Source: Atopobium sp. ICM42b (GTDB taxonomy: Bacteria; Actinomycetota; Coriobacteriia; Coriobacteriales; Atopobiaceae). Taken from it: 64,000 nucleotides of DNA. Under the pieces are notes generated by a model. That model made no database searches and had not been told where the DNA came from. It saw nothing but the letters and a program-made list of their open reading frames with translations. The translations under genes and the position numbers were made by a program. Positions 17,573-26,698 of the stretch are shown here, piece by piece (the stretch's first letter is position 1; each line of letters opens with the position of its first letter). The DNA lies in NCBI GenBank assembly GCA_000564995.1, contig JDFH01000012.1, positions 1 through 64,000 on the forward strand, written 5' to 3'.

Positions 17573-17589
17573 CCCCCAAAATCTGGGGG
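17573..17589 (-). promoter_or_regulatory. Hairpin hiding the comF ribosome site
   Basis: On the minus strand CCCCC, seven loop bases and GGGGG form a small hairpin. Its 3' arm is the only Shine-Dalgarno for the comF ATG. Translation could depend on melting this stem. It is a prediction from pairing alone. Confidence 0.4.
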
Positions 17590-17660
17590 CTGACAGTGAA
17601 TACAGTCTAGAACAAAGGTCGCAAAATGGAAGGTATTTTAGGTAAACGGAAAAAGATGGC

Positions 17661-18422
17661 TTATCTAAAGCTCCTACCAGTGAGATTATATTTTGTGAGG
17701 ATTCGGCTAACGGATGTTTGCCACGGAAGCCATAACAAAATCAAAAAAACAAGCGTTGCTACGCCGTGCGTTAGATCAAGCGGAATTGAAGCCGCAAATG
17801 CGAGAAGAGCGGATTCAAGCGTTAAGGGATGTACAAATCCAATAACAAAGTACACGTTCATTACAAGGCCAAAGAATGGTCCAGAGATAAACGCCCAGAT
17901 CATAAGCAAGAAAGGAGGAAGCTTGTGGGGTTTCTCGCCATGTTGGACGGATGTGCATTTATAAGATGCAGGGCGAGCTGAGGTAAAAGTTGCAAGAAGA
18001 CCTCCCAGATAGCCAACAAGCCCCCACGCATACATCTGCCATGGTGTCCACGAGCCCTGACCAAAGAAAACGTTTGAAAGAAGCGCAGATAAGGCACCTA
18101 CCAAAAAGCCCGCATGCCTGCCAAGAAACGCTCCCGCGAAAATAGCAACTGCGGAAACAGGCTTTACGTACGCGAGTGGCGCAAAGGCAATTCTTCCCGC
18201 AGCACCTAAGGCGCTAAAGACGGCAGTAGGTACCAAATTGGCAACTGAGGGCTTCTTTGCCTCAAAACTTAACATAAATAATGCAACTGAAATGATCGCT
18301 AAAATAATTGAAGATACGGCGGTAAAATCGGGAAAATATATCATTTCAACAGCAAGAATAATAGGTGTAGCAAAGAGTGCCACAACCTCTAAGACTATTG
18401 ATAACATGTGCCGATTATCCAC
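17661..18422 (-). CDS. ECF transporter S component (probable corrinoid type)
   Basis: A 253-aa membrane protein with about six or seven helices. The segments SALGAAGRIAFA, LGRHAGFLVGALSALLSNVFFGQGSWTPWQMYAWGLVGYLGG and the C-terminal helix match substrate-specific components of energy-coupling factor transporters. The GxWTPWQMxxWG loop recurs in the CbrT-like group. The fused ATPase and EcfT genes lie just beyond, with DUF4430 proteins, so corrinoid uptake is the likeliest role; the ligand is inferred. A HGEKPHK loop after the fourth helix is encoded by an exact motif copy (17928-17939). Start is GTG with GAGG 5 nt upstream. Confidence 0.82.
   Translation of the reverse strand: MDNRHMLSIVLEVVALFATPIILAVEMIYFPDFTAVSSIILAIISVALFMLSFEAKKPSVANLVPTAVFSALGAAGRIAFAPLAYVKPVSAVAIFAGAFLGRHAGFLVGALSALLSNVFFGQGSWTPWQMYAWGLVGYLGGLLATFTSARPASYKCTSVQHGEKPHKLPPFLLMIWAFISGPFFGLVMNVYFVIGFVHPLTLESALLAFAASIPLDLTHGVATLVFLILLWLPWQTSVSRILTKYNLTGRSFR
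17928..17939 (+). repeat. Repeated motif GGGTTTCTCGCC, copy 1 (exact)
   Basis: Exact 12-mer followed by A. It lies inside the S-component gene and is read as GEKP on the gene strand. Confidence 0.85.
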
Positions 18423-18515
18423 AAGAACCTCACGCTTACCGTCAAAATAAAAATATCGAGAAGGTCTGTCTTATTTTGGCATAAGATGATTTGAAACTAC
18501 AACAAGGAGGTCTTC

Positions 18516-18977
18516 ATGATCTATCTGGGAAACTTTAGCTACAATGACGAGCTTGATTCTACTGATAACTACTGTCTTATGCCTTGCATTGTTGAGGCAG
18601 ATTCCACAGATCATGCGCTTGAGCTTTTCTCGGAGCACCTTATTGAGGTTGCAAAGTCATCTGACCTGCTTGACGGTGCAAAAGAGATTTTCTTGGATTC
18701 CATTGTTGAGCTGGGAGAAGTTCCTACCACTCCTCTGATTGCTCAGTGGCAAAAGATTATGCCTACAGGAGTTGGTCTGTGCAGCATTACCAGCGCTCTT
18801 CCTACACTTGAGTTTGATGATGAGACGGCCAACGCCTACGGCTTCAATGAGCATACTCACGATCATGAGGAAGATGAAGAGGAGCATGAGCACGAGGAGT
18901 TTGGCGACATCAACGATCTTGACGATGAGCTTCTTGAGGAGCTTGGCCAGGACGAGGAGCCATTCTTAAGGTTCTAG
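18516..18977 (+). CDS. Acidic His-rich hypothetical protein
   Basis: A 153-aa protein I do not recognise. Residues 1-100 are a compact mixed domain (MIYLGNFSY, YCLMPCIVEADSTDHALELFSEHLIE). Residues about 112-150 are strongly acidic with alternating His (HTHDHEEDEEEHEHEE) and end in EEPFLRF. A perfect AAGGAGG site precedes the ATG, and codon use matches neighbours, so it is real. It stands on the plus strand between two parts of the ECF block and converges on the ATPase gene. The His/Glu stretch could bind divalent metal, and the cysteines CLMPC could contribute. No function can be assigned. Confidence 0.8.
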   Translation: MIYLGNFSYNDELDSTDNYCLMPCIVEADSTDHALELFSEHLIEVAKSSDLLDGAKEIFLDSIVELGEVPTTPLIAQWQKIMPTGVGLCSITSALPTLEFDDETANAYGFNEHTHDHEEDEEEHEHEEFGDINDLDDELLEELGQDEEPFLRF

Positions 18978-18981
18978 CCAC

Positions 18982-20466
18982 CTACTCTGCCGACCACACC
19001 CATGAGTTCTCAAAGAACTCTGAAGTTGGCTCTGTCAGAGAAATCTGGCCATCAAATACTAAAGAAACGTTATCAGCAACGCGCGATATCAACTGCATGT
19101 CGTGCGTTGCTATTACTATGGTTGCACCTTCTGACTGTGCGCGAGAAAGCAAATTGACAACAGCATCTTTGGTTGGGGCATCCAGTCCTTTTGTTGGCTC
19201 GTCAAGAATAAGCAGACGCGCTTTTGTAAGCAGCACTTTTACGAGGGCTAAGAGTTGCTGCTGTCCACCAGACAAATCGTATGGATGAGAAGACATAAGC
19301 TTCTGATATGTTGTGCGAGCAAGAAGTCCCGAAGCTTCCAGAAGCTCCTGAACATCCTGATCAGAATAGGCGTCACTTTGTTGCCACTGGACAAGCTCCT
19401 CGCCCACACTTTGGCAGGTAAAGAGCAGCTCGGGATCTTGTGGGATGTATCCTTGAGATTGCTGGAGCTGGTTGTAGATATGTCCGCGCCTTGGACGGAG
19501 AACGCCCGCTGCAAGCTTTAGCAGCGTTGACTTACCTGAGCCGTTGCCGCCTACAAGCGCACGAATTTCTCGCCCCGTGACCTCAAGCGAGCACTTGCTG
19601 AGCGCCAACTGATCACTCTGCGGATACGCAAACGTCACGGCGCTGAACTCGAGCACGAGAGTGCTGTCGGCCGCGGTGGATGCTTGGTTTGGCACGGAGC
19701 TACAAGGACAAAGCGCCTGGCGAGAAGAGCTGTCTGCTTGGAGCGCACCGGGTTTCTCGCCACCAAGGCAGACGCGCGCGTCAGCAAGGTGCTCAAACGC
19801 GGCAACGTCGTGGGTGGCAACAAGCACGGCAACGTTGAGCTCGCGCGCCACTCGCTCCAGGAGCGCGGTGAAACTCTTCTGCGCAAACGGGTCCAGCTGC
19901 GAAGTTGGCTCATCCAGCAAAAGCAGCTTTGGGCGCAAGACAAGCGCTGCAGCAAGGGCCACTAGCTGCTGTTCTCCCCCGGAAAGCTCGTTACAGCGCT
20001 TGTGCAAGAGCGATTCCATGCCAAAAAAGCTGATCGTCTCAAAAATGCGACGGCGCATTTCTTTCTCTGAAACGCCTCGATTTTCCAGGCCAAAAGCCAG
20101 CTCTTTCAAAGGTGTCTCACACACAAGTGCTTGTGAGGTGGCTTGCGGCACAAATGCAATGGTGTCTACGGATTGCGCCTGCGTCATCGTAGAGACCTCT
20201 TGGCCGCAAACAATAATGGAGCCCTCTCTCCTACCTTGAGGCGCAATCTCGGGCTTAATGAGGCTCAAAATGGTGGACTTGCCTGAACCAGTTGGTCCCA
20301 GTAAAAGACTAATCTGACCAGCACAAACCTCACAGGAAAAATCTTCTACAACGTTGCGGTCTGGAGTTAGAGCATACGCAAACGAGAGATTTTGAATAGC
20401 AAGAACTACTTCTTTACTAACTGAAGTAGCAGATGAATTCTGAATATAGGAAGAATGCTCACTCAT
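18982..20466 (-). CDS. ECF transporter fused ATPase (A and A' in one chain)
   Basis: A 494-aa protein with two ABC ATPase halves. Half one: Walker A GPTGSGKS near residue 60, signature LSGGEQQ, Walker B LLLLDEP. Half two, from about residue 265: Walker A GGNGSGKS, signature LSGGQQQ, Walker B LLILDEP. H-loops are in THDVAAF and THDMQLI. It energises the ECF module with EcfT and the S component. The start giving MSEHSS overlaps the ecfT stop as ATGA and has GGGAG 8 nt upstream. A linker between the halves carries GGEKPGALQ, encoded by an exact copy of the repeated motif. Most ECF modules use two separate ATPases; the fusion is a known variant. Confidence 0.93.
   Translation of the reverse strand: MSEHSSYIQNSSATSVSKEVVLAIQNLSFAYALTPDRNVVEDFSCEVCAGQISLLLGPTGSGKSTILSLIKPEIAPQGRREGSIIVCGQEVSTMTQAQSVDTIAFVPQATSQALVCETPLKELAFGLENRGVSEKEMRRRIFETISFFGMESLLHKRCNELSGGEQQLVALAAALVLRPKLLLLDEPTSQLDPFAQKSFTALLERVARELNVAVLVATHDVAAFEHLADARVCLGGEKPGALQADSSSRQALCPCSSVPNQASTAADSTLVLEFSAVTFAYPQSDQLALSKCSLEVTGREIRALVGGNGSGKSTLLKLAAGVLRPRRGHIYNQLQQSQGYIPQDPELLFTCQSVGEELVQWQQSDAYSDQDVQELLEASGLLARTTYQKLMSSHPYDLSGGQQQLLALVKVLLTKARLLILDEPTKGLDAPTKDAVVNLLSRAQSEGATIVIATHDMQLISRVADNVSLVFDGQISLTEPTSEFFENSWVWSAE
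19750..19761 (+). repeat. Repeated motif GGGTTTCTCGCC, copy 2 (exact)
   Basis: Exact 12-mer followed by A, in the linker between the two ATPase halves, read as GEKP on the gene strand. Confidence 0.85.
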
Positions 20467-21395
20467 ACAGACTGCTCCCATAAGACAGTATCAATACGCA
20501 CAAAAATTGCTGGTAAAATGGTAAACAGTACTACGCCCAGATACCAAAAACTCACTTGGAACTCTGGCATAGTAGGATAAAACTGCCAAGCTTGTACCAG
20601 CATATACAAACAAACCGCTGCTATAACGCTTAAGAAAACAAATACCAGCAGCGCTACAGTATCATAGGCGTCAAGCACTTCAGTGTTCCATCTGCTCCTG
20701 TGCCCTGCCATCCCCCAACCTCGAGACACAATAGACTGAAACGTACTCATCGACTTCTCCAGCGAGCTCATGCTCACTGCGTTAATGGTGGTAGCTGATT
20801 GCGCAATAGTTTTTCTCGCGCTCAAAAGACGGCTTTGACCTAAAACGTTGCTTTGCCGGTAAGCCCGTGCGGCAGAATCACACCTTCTAGCTGCGGTATT
20901 TGCTGACTGGATTTGGCGGGCTGTTGACAGATCAGAAAGTAGCTGCGGCATAAGCTGCACAGAAAGACTCAAGACCAGCTGTAATCCTGGAAAGCGCACA
21001 CTTGATCGCTGCAACATCTCGAGCGGCGATACTACTGCAAATAGGCACTCAAGCCAGCTCAAAGTACTTACGAGCACGAGACCTGAGGTAGCTCCGTACA
21101 GCAGACTTTCTACGTACAGTTGCGTGTGCCCAAAAGAATACAAAATGGTAGAGCCAGATGCCGAGAAAAACGGATTGATAACTGCCATCAATATAATAAT
21201 TGGAGCATACCAAACAAGCTGTTTAGCAGCATGTTTGGTGTCAAACAACTGGATTGTACAAAGCTGCGCTCCTAGAAAAGCAATCAGCGCACAGAGAGGT
21301 TGAAAAGAAAATGCGGCAAGCACAACCTCGCATCCAAACAGCACCACCGTAGCAAGTGGGTGCAGTCGAGAAAAGCTTGTGCGTGCGGGATTCAT
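20463..21395 (-). CDS. ECF transporter T component
   Basis: A 310-aa EcfT/CbiQ-like membrane protein. It has N-terminal helices (LHPLATVVLFGCEVVLAAFSF, VWYAPIIILMAVINPFFSA), then a cytoplasmic coupling region with the two Ala-Arg-Gly-type motifs partly preserved (SANTAARRCDS, SIVSRGWGMAG), and C-terminal helices. EcfT links ATPases to the S component. Its ATG overlaps the stop of the DUF4430 gene (TAATG) and its stop overlaps the ATPase start, so the genes are translationally coupled in one operon. The first coupling motif is followed by an insert of about 30 residues rich in Ser/Arg, an unusual detail. Confidence 0.88.
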   Translation of the reverse strand: MNPARTSFSRLHPLATVVLFGCEVVLAAFSFQPLCALIAFLGAQLCTIQLFDTKHAAKQLVWYAPIIILMAVINPFFSASGSTILYSFGHTQLYVESLLYGATSGLVLVSTLSWLECLFAVVSPLEMLQRSSVRFPGLQLVLSLSVQLMPQLLSDLSTARQIQSANTAARRCDSAARAYRQSNVLGQSRLLSARKTIAQSATTINAVSMSSLEKSMSTFQSIVSRGWGMAGHRSRWNTEVLDAYDTVALLVFVFLSVIAAVCLYMLVQAWQFYPTMPEFQVSFWYLGVVLFTILPAIFVRIDTVLWEQSV

Positions 21396-22051
21396 TAGTT
21401 CACCGCGTTAACGTACGTCCAAACAACCGAATCGCCATCATGCAGAACATATGCATCTGATGTGTAGTTAGGCTGAACACCGTTAACTGAATATACCCAA
21501 CCGCTCTGTGGACCGTGGTCACGCTCTGCAAGCCCATTAATAGCCGCAACGTATATACCAAACGACGTGCTACGTGCATTTACCCCGGCTCCACTTGCAA
21601 GCAACGCGTCATAGACTGACGTACCCTCTTGCACCTGGAGGTTGACGGTAAATGAAGGCCCTTTGGCTGCAGAGCCATCAACCGTAACACTTACAGAAAG
21701 CGCACTATTCTCTTTATGAGGAGCAGCTACAGCGTTTGTTGAGTTACCAGTGTTAGAAGGTTCCGACGTTTTCTGATTAGAAGAATCCTGCGTTTTAGAC
21801 GCATCAGCATTTGATTGAGCGTCTGAACTAGAGCTCCCTTGCGTCTGTGACGTCTGAGAGTCTGTTTGCGTGCCAGAAGTACCTGCTACCGTCTGACCTT
21901 GTGCGGTAGGAGCTTCTTGAGCAGAAGTGCTTGAAGCGGGCGTAAAGAAATACTGGACTAATGTCCATGCAAAGAAAAGCATGAACACAAAAGATACTAT
22001 TGATGCTGCCAAATAGAGAATCCGTTTGGATTCTCTTGTGAGCTTAACCAC
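21395..22051 (-). CDS. DUF4430 (transcobalamin-like) membrane-anchored protein
   Basis: A 218-aa protein with an N-terminal membrane helix (about 10-33), a long Ser/Thr/Gln/Asn-rich linker (35-115) and a C-terminal DUF4430 domain of about 95 residues. That domain shows the family pattern: VQEGTSVYDALLASG, then FGIYVAAINGLAERDHGPQSGWVYSVNG, then DGDSVVWTYV. DUF4430 resembles the C-terminal domain of intrinsic factor and transcobalamin, so corrinoid binding is likely. The GTG start overlaps the preceding stop (TAGTG). Being coupled to ecfT and to a second DUF4430 protein suggests it hands ligand to the transporter. Confidence 0.88.
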   Translation of the reverse strand: MVKLTRESKRILYLAASIVSFVFMLFFAWTLVQYFFTPASSTSAQEAPTAQGQTVAGTSGTQTDSQTSQTQGSSSSDAQSNADASKTQDSSNQKTSEPSNTGNSTNAVAAPHKENSALSVSVTVDGSAAKGPSFTVNLQVQEGTSVYDALLASGAGVNARSTSFGIYVAAINGLAERDHGPQSGWVYSVNGVQPNYTSDAYVLHDGDSVVWTYVNAVN

Positions 22052-25000
22052 TATCTCACCTGGCCTCGGCCATTGGAAACATGGTGAATTGCAGCAGTTT
22101 CTTTCTTAAGCAACACTACAAACACTGCAAGAACTGCACCAGAAGCAAAGAAACCAAAGACACTCAGAAGTGGAATGGTAGGCGCAGAGGACACCTGCTG
22201 TGGGGCAGCGGCTTGCTTATTTGAGTATTCAGTAGGTGGAAGCTGTTTATCGTCAGAGTTAGTGTCTGCAGTCTTGTTCTCAGATGGAGCCTTTGTAACC
22301 TCCTCACCAGCACTCGCAGCGGTGGTCGAGGAAGTTTCATGCGCAGCTGGAGATGAAGGATCTTGAGCTGGTACGTTTGTAGCTGTGGAATCTGTCCTGC
22401 TAAAAATGTCTCCAGATGGCTGGGTATTCTCGCCAGAAGGTTTCTGATTAATAAGCGAGAAAAGCGTGCCGGAGTCGTTGGTGTAGTAAAGATTGCCCTC
22501 AAAATCTGCAATGACCGACGATGTAGTGTAGTTCTGGTGATCTTTATCTGGAGTGTAAATCTGAGCTGCTCTGCTGGTGCCCAACTTGTATACCCATACG
22601 CCACCAGGTAGACCGTTTACCGTGAAATAGGCATAGGTACCGTTTTGCTGAACAGAAACAAGAGGAGTGCTCTGAGACTTACCCTTGCCAGCACGAGCCT
22701 GGTCAGTCACCGTAAAGGTGTCAAGAGAAATCACAGAGATAGTTCCATAGCCCTCAGCATCAACGCCGTTAACAAAGACGTTAGAACCGCTGATAGTTGG
22801 TGTAGAGGTAGACTCTGCTGCAAATTTGACTTGCTTCTCCTCAACAAGAGAAGAACCGTTTCTTCTAATCAGGTGCAGCGTACCGTCATTTCTGGTTACA
22901 GCAAGATAGGTTCCATTACCGTTTTGATCAACGGAAACAGGAACAATACCTGCGCGAATTGGCGAGCCAAGGTTAAGCTCAGCCTCAATGGCACCGGTTG
23001 TACCGTTGATAAGCCTGACAGAGGAGGACTCGTCGCCAATCATAAAGTCAGAGCCAGAAGCCGCTGCGCCAGACCAGTAATAACCTGAAGGCTGACCAGA
23101 GGTTGCTCCAGGAATATTTGCAGGCTGTGCATTCTGCTTCCAGCGAAGTGCGCCAGTTGTAGCGTCAACAGCAACCATGTAACCACCAGCTGCGTCAAAT
23201 CCGCTCATCTTAGTAAACTCAGCCAAGATGGTGCCGTTATTAACCGTCAGGCTAGAAACAGATTGCAGCGCATTGGTGGTATCCAGCGGCTCTGTCTTCC
23301 AGATGCACTCCATAGTTGTTGCCGAGAATGCGGTAAGGCATCCATCATCGGTAGCAACAACAATCATGCCATTAACGTACAGAGGACGTGCAAAGTACGA
23401 GACCTTGGAGCCAATCTGTGCCTCGGCAATAAGGTTACCTGTTGCAGCGTCAACTGCTTTGAGAGTAGAACCGCTTACGTAATAGACCGTATCATGAACA
23501 ATGACCTGATCAGAAACAAATCCAGGTGTATTCTGAGTTCCTTCAGTCACACTCCAACGAAGAGCTGCAGAATTAATGGGGGTACTCTGCGTAGTAGTGG
23601 AACCGTTTCCGCTACCAAAACCGCTCCAAGATGCCTCGTAGTTAGGGTGCTCAGCAAATGGATTGATGACCAACTCATGTTGAGGAGTTGGAATGGAGCT
23701 ATCCTGACCACCATATGTCCAGGTAATGGTAGTGTTTTCGTCCAAGGTAACATTGTTTGCCATCTTGTCCGAAAGCTGACCGTTTACAAAGAACTGCCAC
23801 CATTTATAGGCGCCATCTACCTGCGCTGTTGCAAGCGTAAGTCCCTGTGAAGGCGACGTAATAGAAGACAAATAACCGCCTGCTGCATCATAGGTTAGGC
23901 CATTATTCTTCAGGTAGTCATACGTTACCTTGTCAGCAGTGGTACCCTTACGAACCTCAATAGTCTGAGTAGGAGCCCAGTGCTGAGGCTTACCGTCTTT
24001 ATCAAGACCTACTACAGAAAGAGTGACGGAAACAAGCTGACTTGGATCTGGGTCTTCCTCTACAGGTCGAACGCCCTTCTCGCCTGCCACGGTAAAGGTA
24101 GCAGAGACCTTCTGATTAGTAAGGGCCTGGAACTGCTCATTATCTGGATACAAGCTTGCATAGCGAGAATAGCGTGCACTTGAAAGAAGTGCCGAAACCG
24201 TAACAGACGTGTTGTACTCAGGAGTCTGTGTGAGAACAAGATTCTCGTTCTGAATAATTGTTGGCTGAGAAGAGCTGTACGTGCGCGCCTGATCAGCAGG
24301 GCCCATGGGGTCGTATGTTGGGAACTCTGAAGGCACAATACCACTTGCGGTCTTATCGGTATTGTTAACATCATAAGACCAGGTCAAAGAGCCGTCAGCA
24401 GCACGATAAAACTTATTTGGCGTGGCCAGAGACTCAGAAACGCTGTCTTGTTTATTCTGCTGACCAGAAGGAGTAGCAAGTGCATCCCAGAAATGAGCCT
24501 TAGACTCATTCATCAAAGCAAGCTCTGCATCAATATCAGCCTGATTAAGCGGGCTTACCGTAACCGTAAGAGTCTTAGAGACTGATACCTCAGGATTTTC
24601 TTTATCGGTAACGGTCAGAGTGATGTCTACCTGCTGCGCGGAAGCAGAAGGCAGAGGCTGGTACACCGTTCCCCTATAGCCATTGAACGTAATAGCAGCA
24701 TTGGAGGAAGTGTACGTAAACTGATAGCGCTTTCCGTCTAAGCCAAAGTTCTTTGGCGTAGGCATCTGCAGGTCGTCTGTAACCGCCTGAGCATTAATGG
24801 AGTGATTGGTATACACATCTTTAATGCTTGATGCCGAGAAACGCCTGTTAATGCGTCTCAACAGATTATTCTGTGCATCGGTAATAGCCGAAGGGTCCCC
24901 TGGAACCGTTATGGTAAAGGTTTTCTGATAGTTTGTCTGAGGAGCGTCGGAGCTGCTCAAAGAGACATTTGCAGTCAGCGTGACCTGCTTGTCACGAATG

Positions 25001-25857
25001 CCGCGGGTAACTGTTGCCTTATAGGGCTCAGTGCCATATCCATCAATGCGAACGACAGAGGTATCTGAGCTAGTCCAAGTGACCTTAGACCATGAAAGTT
25101 GGTTTCCATCTGCAGAAACAAGCTTATGTGGAAGGGTAAAGTTTGAAGTTACTGAAGATTCATTCTGTCCTGCCGCGTATGATGGCGCAAGGTTTTGAGA
25201 TACGTCAGCAAGTTGCGCCTGAGATTTTGCCTCATCCCAAGGGATTAAAACATTGCAGGTATATTGGACGGTCTTTCCATCCTTGGAAAGTTCAAAGGTA
25301 ACTTTTGCCTGGCGAAGAATAAGAGTGCTTCTCTGATTAGTAAAGCCAGCGGCGTCCATCCAGAAGTACTCAATAGAACCATTAGTTGCAAAATCAGTAG
25401 AAATGCCTGCGTGAGCATATGAGGCTGTCGAAGACATCTGAACAGATGCCACTCTAACGTTAACCTCTCCAGCACCAATGCGACGCAGTTCTTCTGCAAC
25501 CATAGTGTTGAGGTTAGTGTCTACACCATAGCGAGGTTTTGGCTTATAGAAGGAATTGGTCAGTGTTTCTACTGCCTGGTCCAGTGTTTTGTGTGGATAG
25601 TCAGTCTCATTAGTGGTTGCAGCAACGCCAGGACCTGTCTCTTCAGAGGTTGTGGCTGCGCTAGAAGTGGCGGCTACGGTACCAGAAACAGCTTCAGTAC
25701 CAGAAGCGCTGTCATTAGCAGCAAGAGCAGTCTCTGTTGAGGTAGTTGCTGTAACAGTAGTGGTCAACTCCCCCGCTGCTTCTGCAAATGCAGGAGCTGG
25801 TAAGAGCGCAAGCACTAAAAGTATGGAGAAAAGGCTATTGAGCGCCTTTTTAAACAT
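22051..25857 (-). CDS. Large surface protein: Ig-like repeats, DUF4430, beta-propeller, C-terminal anchor
   Basis: A 1268-aa exported protein. Order: signal peptide (MFKKALNSLFSILLVLALL, cleavage near AFA); Ala/Thr/Ser-rich linker; three or so bacterial Ig-like segments to about 600; a DUF4430 domain at about 610-715 (VRKGTTADKVTYDYLKNNGL, YKWWQFFVNG, ITWTYGG); a PQQ-type beta-propeller at about 740-1130 with repeated VYYVSGSTLKAVDAATG blades; a Ser/Thr/Pro linker; one C-terminal helix followed by basic residues. It is probably a wall-spanning corrinoid receptor, with the propeller for protein or ligand contact. The start has AAGGA upstream, 4 bp after the lgt stop; a longer frame uses TTG inside lgt. 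Confidence 0.85.
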   Translation of the reverse strand: MFKKALNSLFSILLVLALLPAPAFAEAAGELTTTVTATTSTETALAANDSASGTEAVSGTVAATSSAATTSEETGPGVAATTNETDYPHKTLDQAVETLTNSFYKPKPRYGVDTNLNTMVAEELRRIGAGEVNVRVASVQMSSTASYAHAGISTDFATNGSIEYFWMDAAGFTNQRSTLILRQAKVTFELSKDGKTVQYTCNVLIPWDEAKSQAQLADVSQNLAPSYAAGQNESSVTSNFTLPHKLVSADGNQLSWSKVTWTSSDTSVVRIDGYGTEPYKATVTRGIRDKQVTLTANVSLSSSDAPQTNYQKTFTITVPGDPSAITDAQNNLLRRINRRFSASSIKDVYTNHSINAQAVTDDLQMPTPKNFGLDGKRYQFTYTSSNAAITFNGYRGTVYQPLPSASAQQVDITLTVTDKENPEVSVSKTLTVTVSPLNQADIDAELALMNESKAHFWDALATPSGQQNKQDSVSESLATPNKFYRAADGSLTWSYDVNNTDKTASGIVPSEFPTYDPMGPADQARTYSSSQPTIIQNENLVLTQTPEYNTSVTVSALLSSARYSRYASLYPDNEQFQALTNQKVSATFTVAGEKGVRPVEEDPDPSQLVSVTLSVVGLDKDGKPQHWAPTQTIEVRKGTTADKVTYDYLKNNGLTYDAAGGYLSSITSPSQGLTLATAQVDGAYKWWQFFVNGQLSDKMANNVTLDENTTITWTYGGQDSSIPTPQHELVINPFAEHPNYEASWSGFGSGNGSTTTQSTPINSAALRWSVTEGTQNTPGFVSDQVIVHDTVYYVSGSTLKAVDAATGNLIAEAQIGSKVSYFARPLYVNGMIVVATDDGCLTAFSATTMECIWKTEPLDTTNALQSVSSLTVNNGTILAEFTKMSGFDAAGGYMVAVDATTGALRWKQNAQPANIPGATSGQPSGYYWSGAAASGSDFMIGDESSSVRLINGTTGAIEAELNLGSPIRAGIVPVSVDQNGNGTYLAVTRNDGTLHLIRRNGSSLVEEKQVKFAAESTSTPTISGSNVFVNGVDAEGYGTISVISLDTFTVTDQARAGKGKSQSTPLVSVQQNGTYAYFTVNGLPGGVWVYKLGTSRAAQIYTPDKDHQNYTTSSVIADFEGNLYYTNDSGTLFSLINQKPSGENTQPSGDIFSRTDSTATNVPAQDPSSPAAHETSSTTAASAGEEVTKAPSENKTADTNSDDKQLPPTEYSNKQAAAPQQVSSAPTIPLLSVFGFFASGAVLAVFVVLLKKETAAIHHVSNGRGQVR

Positions 25858-25861
25858 GCTT

Positions 25862-26677
25862 CTAATTCCTTCCAACTTGTGGTGAGTTTAGCCTTCTTGC
25901 CATAACAAGCACCACTATTCCAAGTACAACTAAAGGCAGACTGAGTAGCTGTCCCATGGTAATAAAGCTGCCAAAGAGATAGCCAAGCTGCTCGTCAGGA
26001 ACACGGACAAATTCCACGACAAACCTAAAAATGCCATAGAGCATCAAAAACGTTCCAATGAACGTTCCTTGTGGACGAGGAGGATACTTCCTAGAAAGGA
26101 CGTACAAAATGACAAACATCACAAGACCCTCGAGAAGTGCTTCGTAGAGCTGAGAAGGGTGACGATAGACCGCTCCTCCCGTCTCAAACATAACTCCCCA
26201 AGGCAAATCTGTTGGCTTTCCCCAAAGCTCACCGTTAATGAAGTTTGCGCAGCGTCCAAAGAAAAGACCAAGTGGTGCGCCAATAACTCCCAGGTCACAG
26301 ATGGTAGGGATAGAAAGACCTGATGCCTTACAGACAATAGAGCCGCCAACAACAGCGCCTACAAGGCCACCGTGGAAGCTCATACCACCTTGACTTAAGG
26401 CAAATGCATCAAGTGGATGAGCCACGTAATAACCAGCGCCGTAGAAAATAACGTAGAACAGACGGGCGCCCACAATAACGCCAAACGAGATGCCTACCAT
26501 CAAATTAAGCACGTCATCAAGGGTAACGTTAAGTTTCCAGCGCTGAGCAGTTCTGTACATAACTACGCCAGCAAGCACAAAGCCCACGAGATATGCCAGA
26601 CCATACCACCTGATAGATAGCGGACCCAGTGAAAGCGCTACTGGGTTTAATGAATGATAAAAAGCATCAAGCCACAC
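25862..26677 (-). CDS. lgt: Prolipoprotein diacylglyceryl transferase
   Basis: Transfers diacylglycerol from phosphatidylglycerol to the lipobox cysteine of prelipoproteins, the first step of lipoprotein maturation. The protein has 271 aa and seven helices, with the family signature GRCANFINGELWG near residue 145, SIRWYGLAY near the N-terminus and HGGLVGAVVGG. The start is GTG with AGGAC upstream. It heads a tight run with the DUF4430 surface proteins and ECF genes, perhaps only a shared transcript. The window has at least two lipoproteins that would be substrates. Confidence 0.96.
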   Translation of the reverse strand: MWLDAFYHSLNPVALSLGPLSIRWYGLAYLVGFVLAGVVMYRTAQRWKLNVTLDDVLNLMVGISFGVIVGARLFYVIFYGAGYYVAHPLDAFALSQGGMSFHGGLVGAVVGGSIVCKASGLSIPTICDLGVIGAPLGLFFGRCANFINGELWGKPTDLPWGVMFETGGAVYRHPSQLYEALLEGLVMFVILYVLSRKYPPRPQGTFIGTFLMLYGIFRFVVEFVRVPDEQLGYLFGSFITMGQLLSLPLVVLGIVVLVMARRLNSPQVGRN

Positions 26678-26698
26678 AATACGTCCTACTTACTAAAA

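Noticed and set aside
25858..26677. Cobalamin riboswitch ahead of the DUF4430/ECF genes
   Set aside because: The upstream sequence is lgt coding region; I found no B12-box-like consensus.
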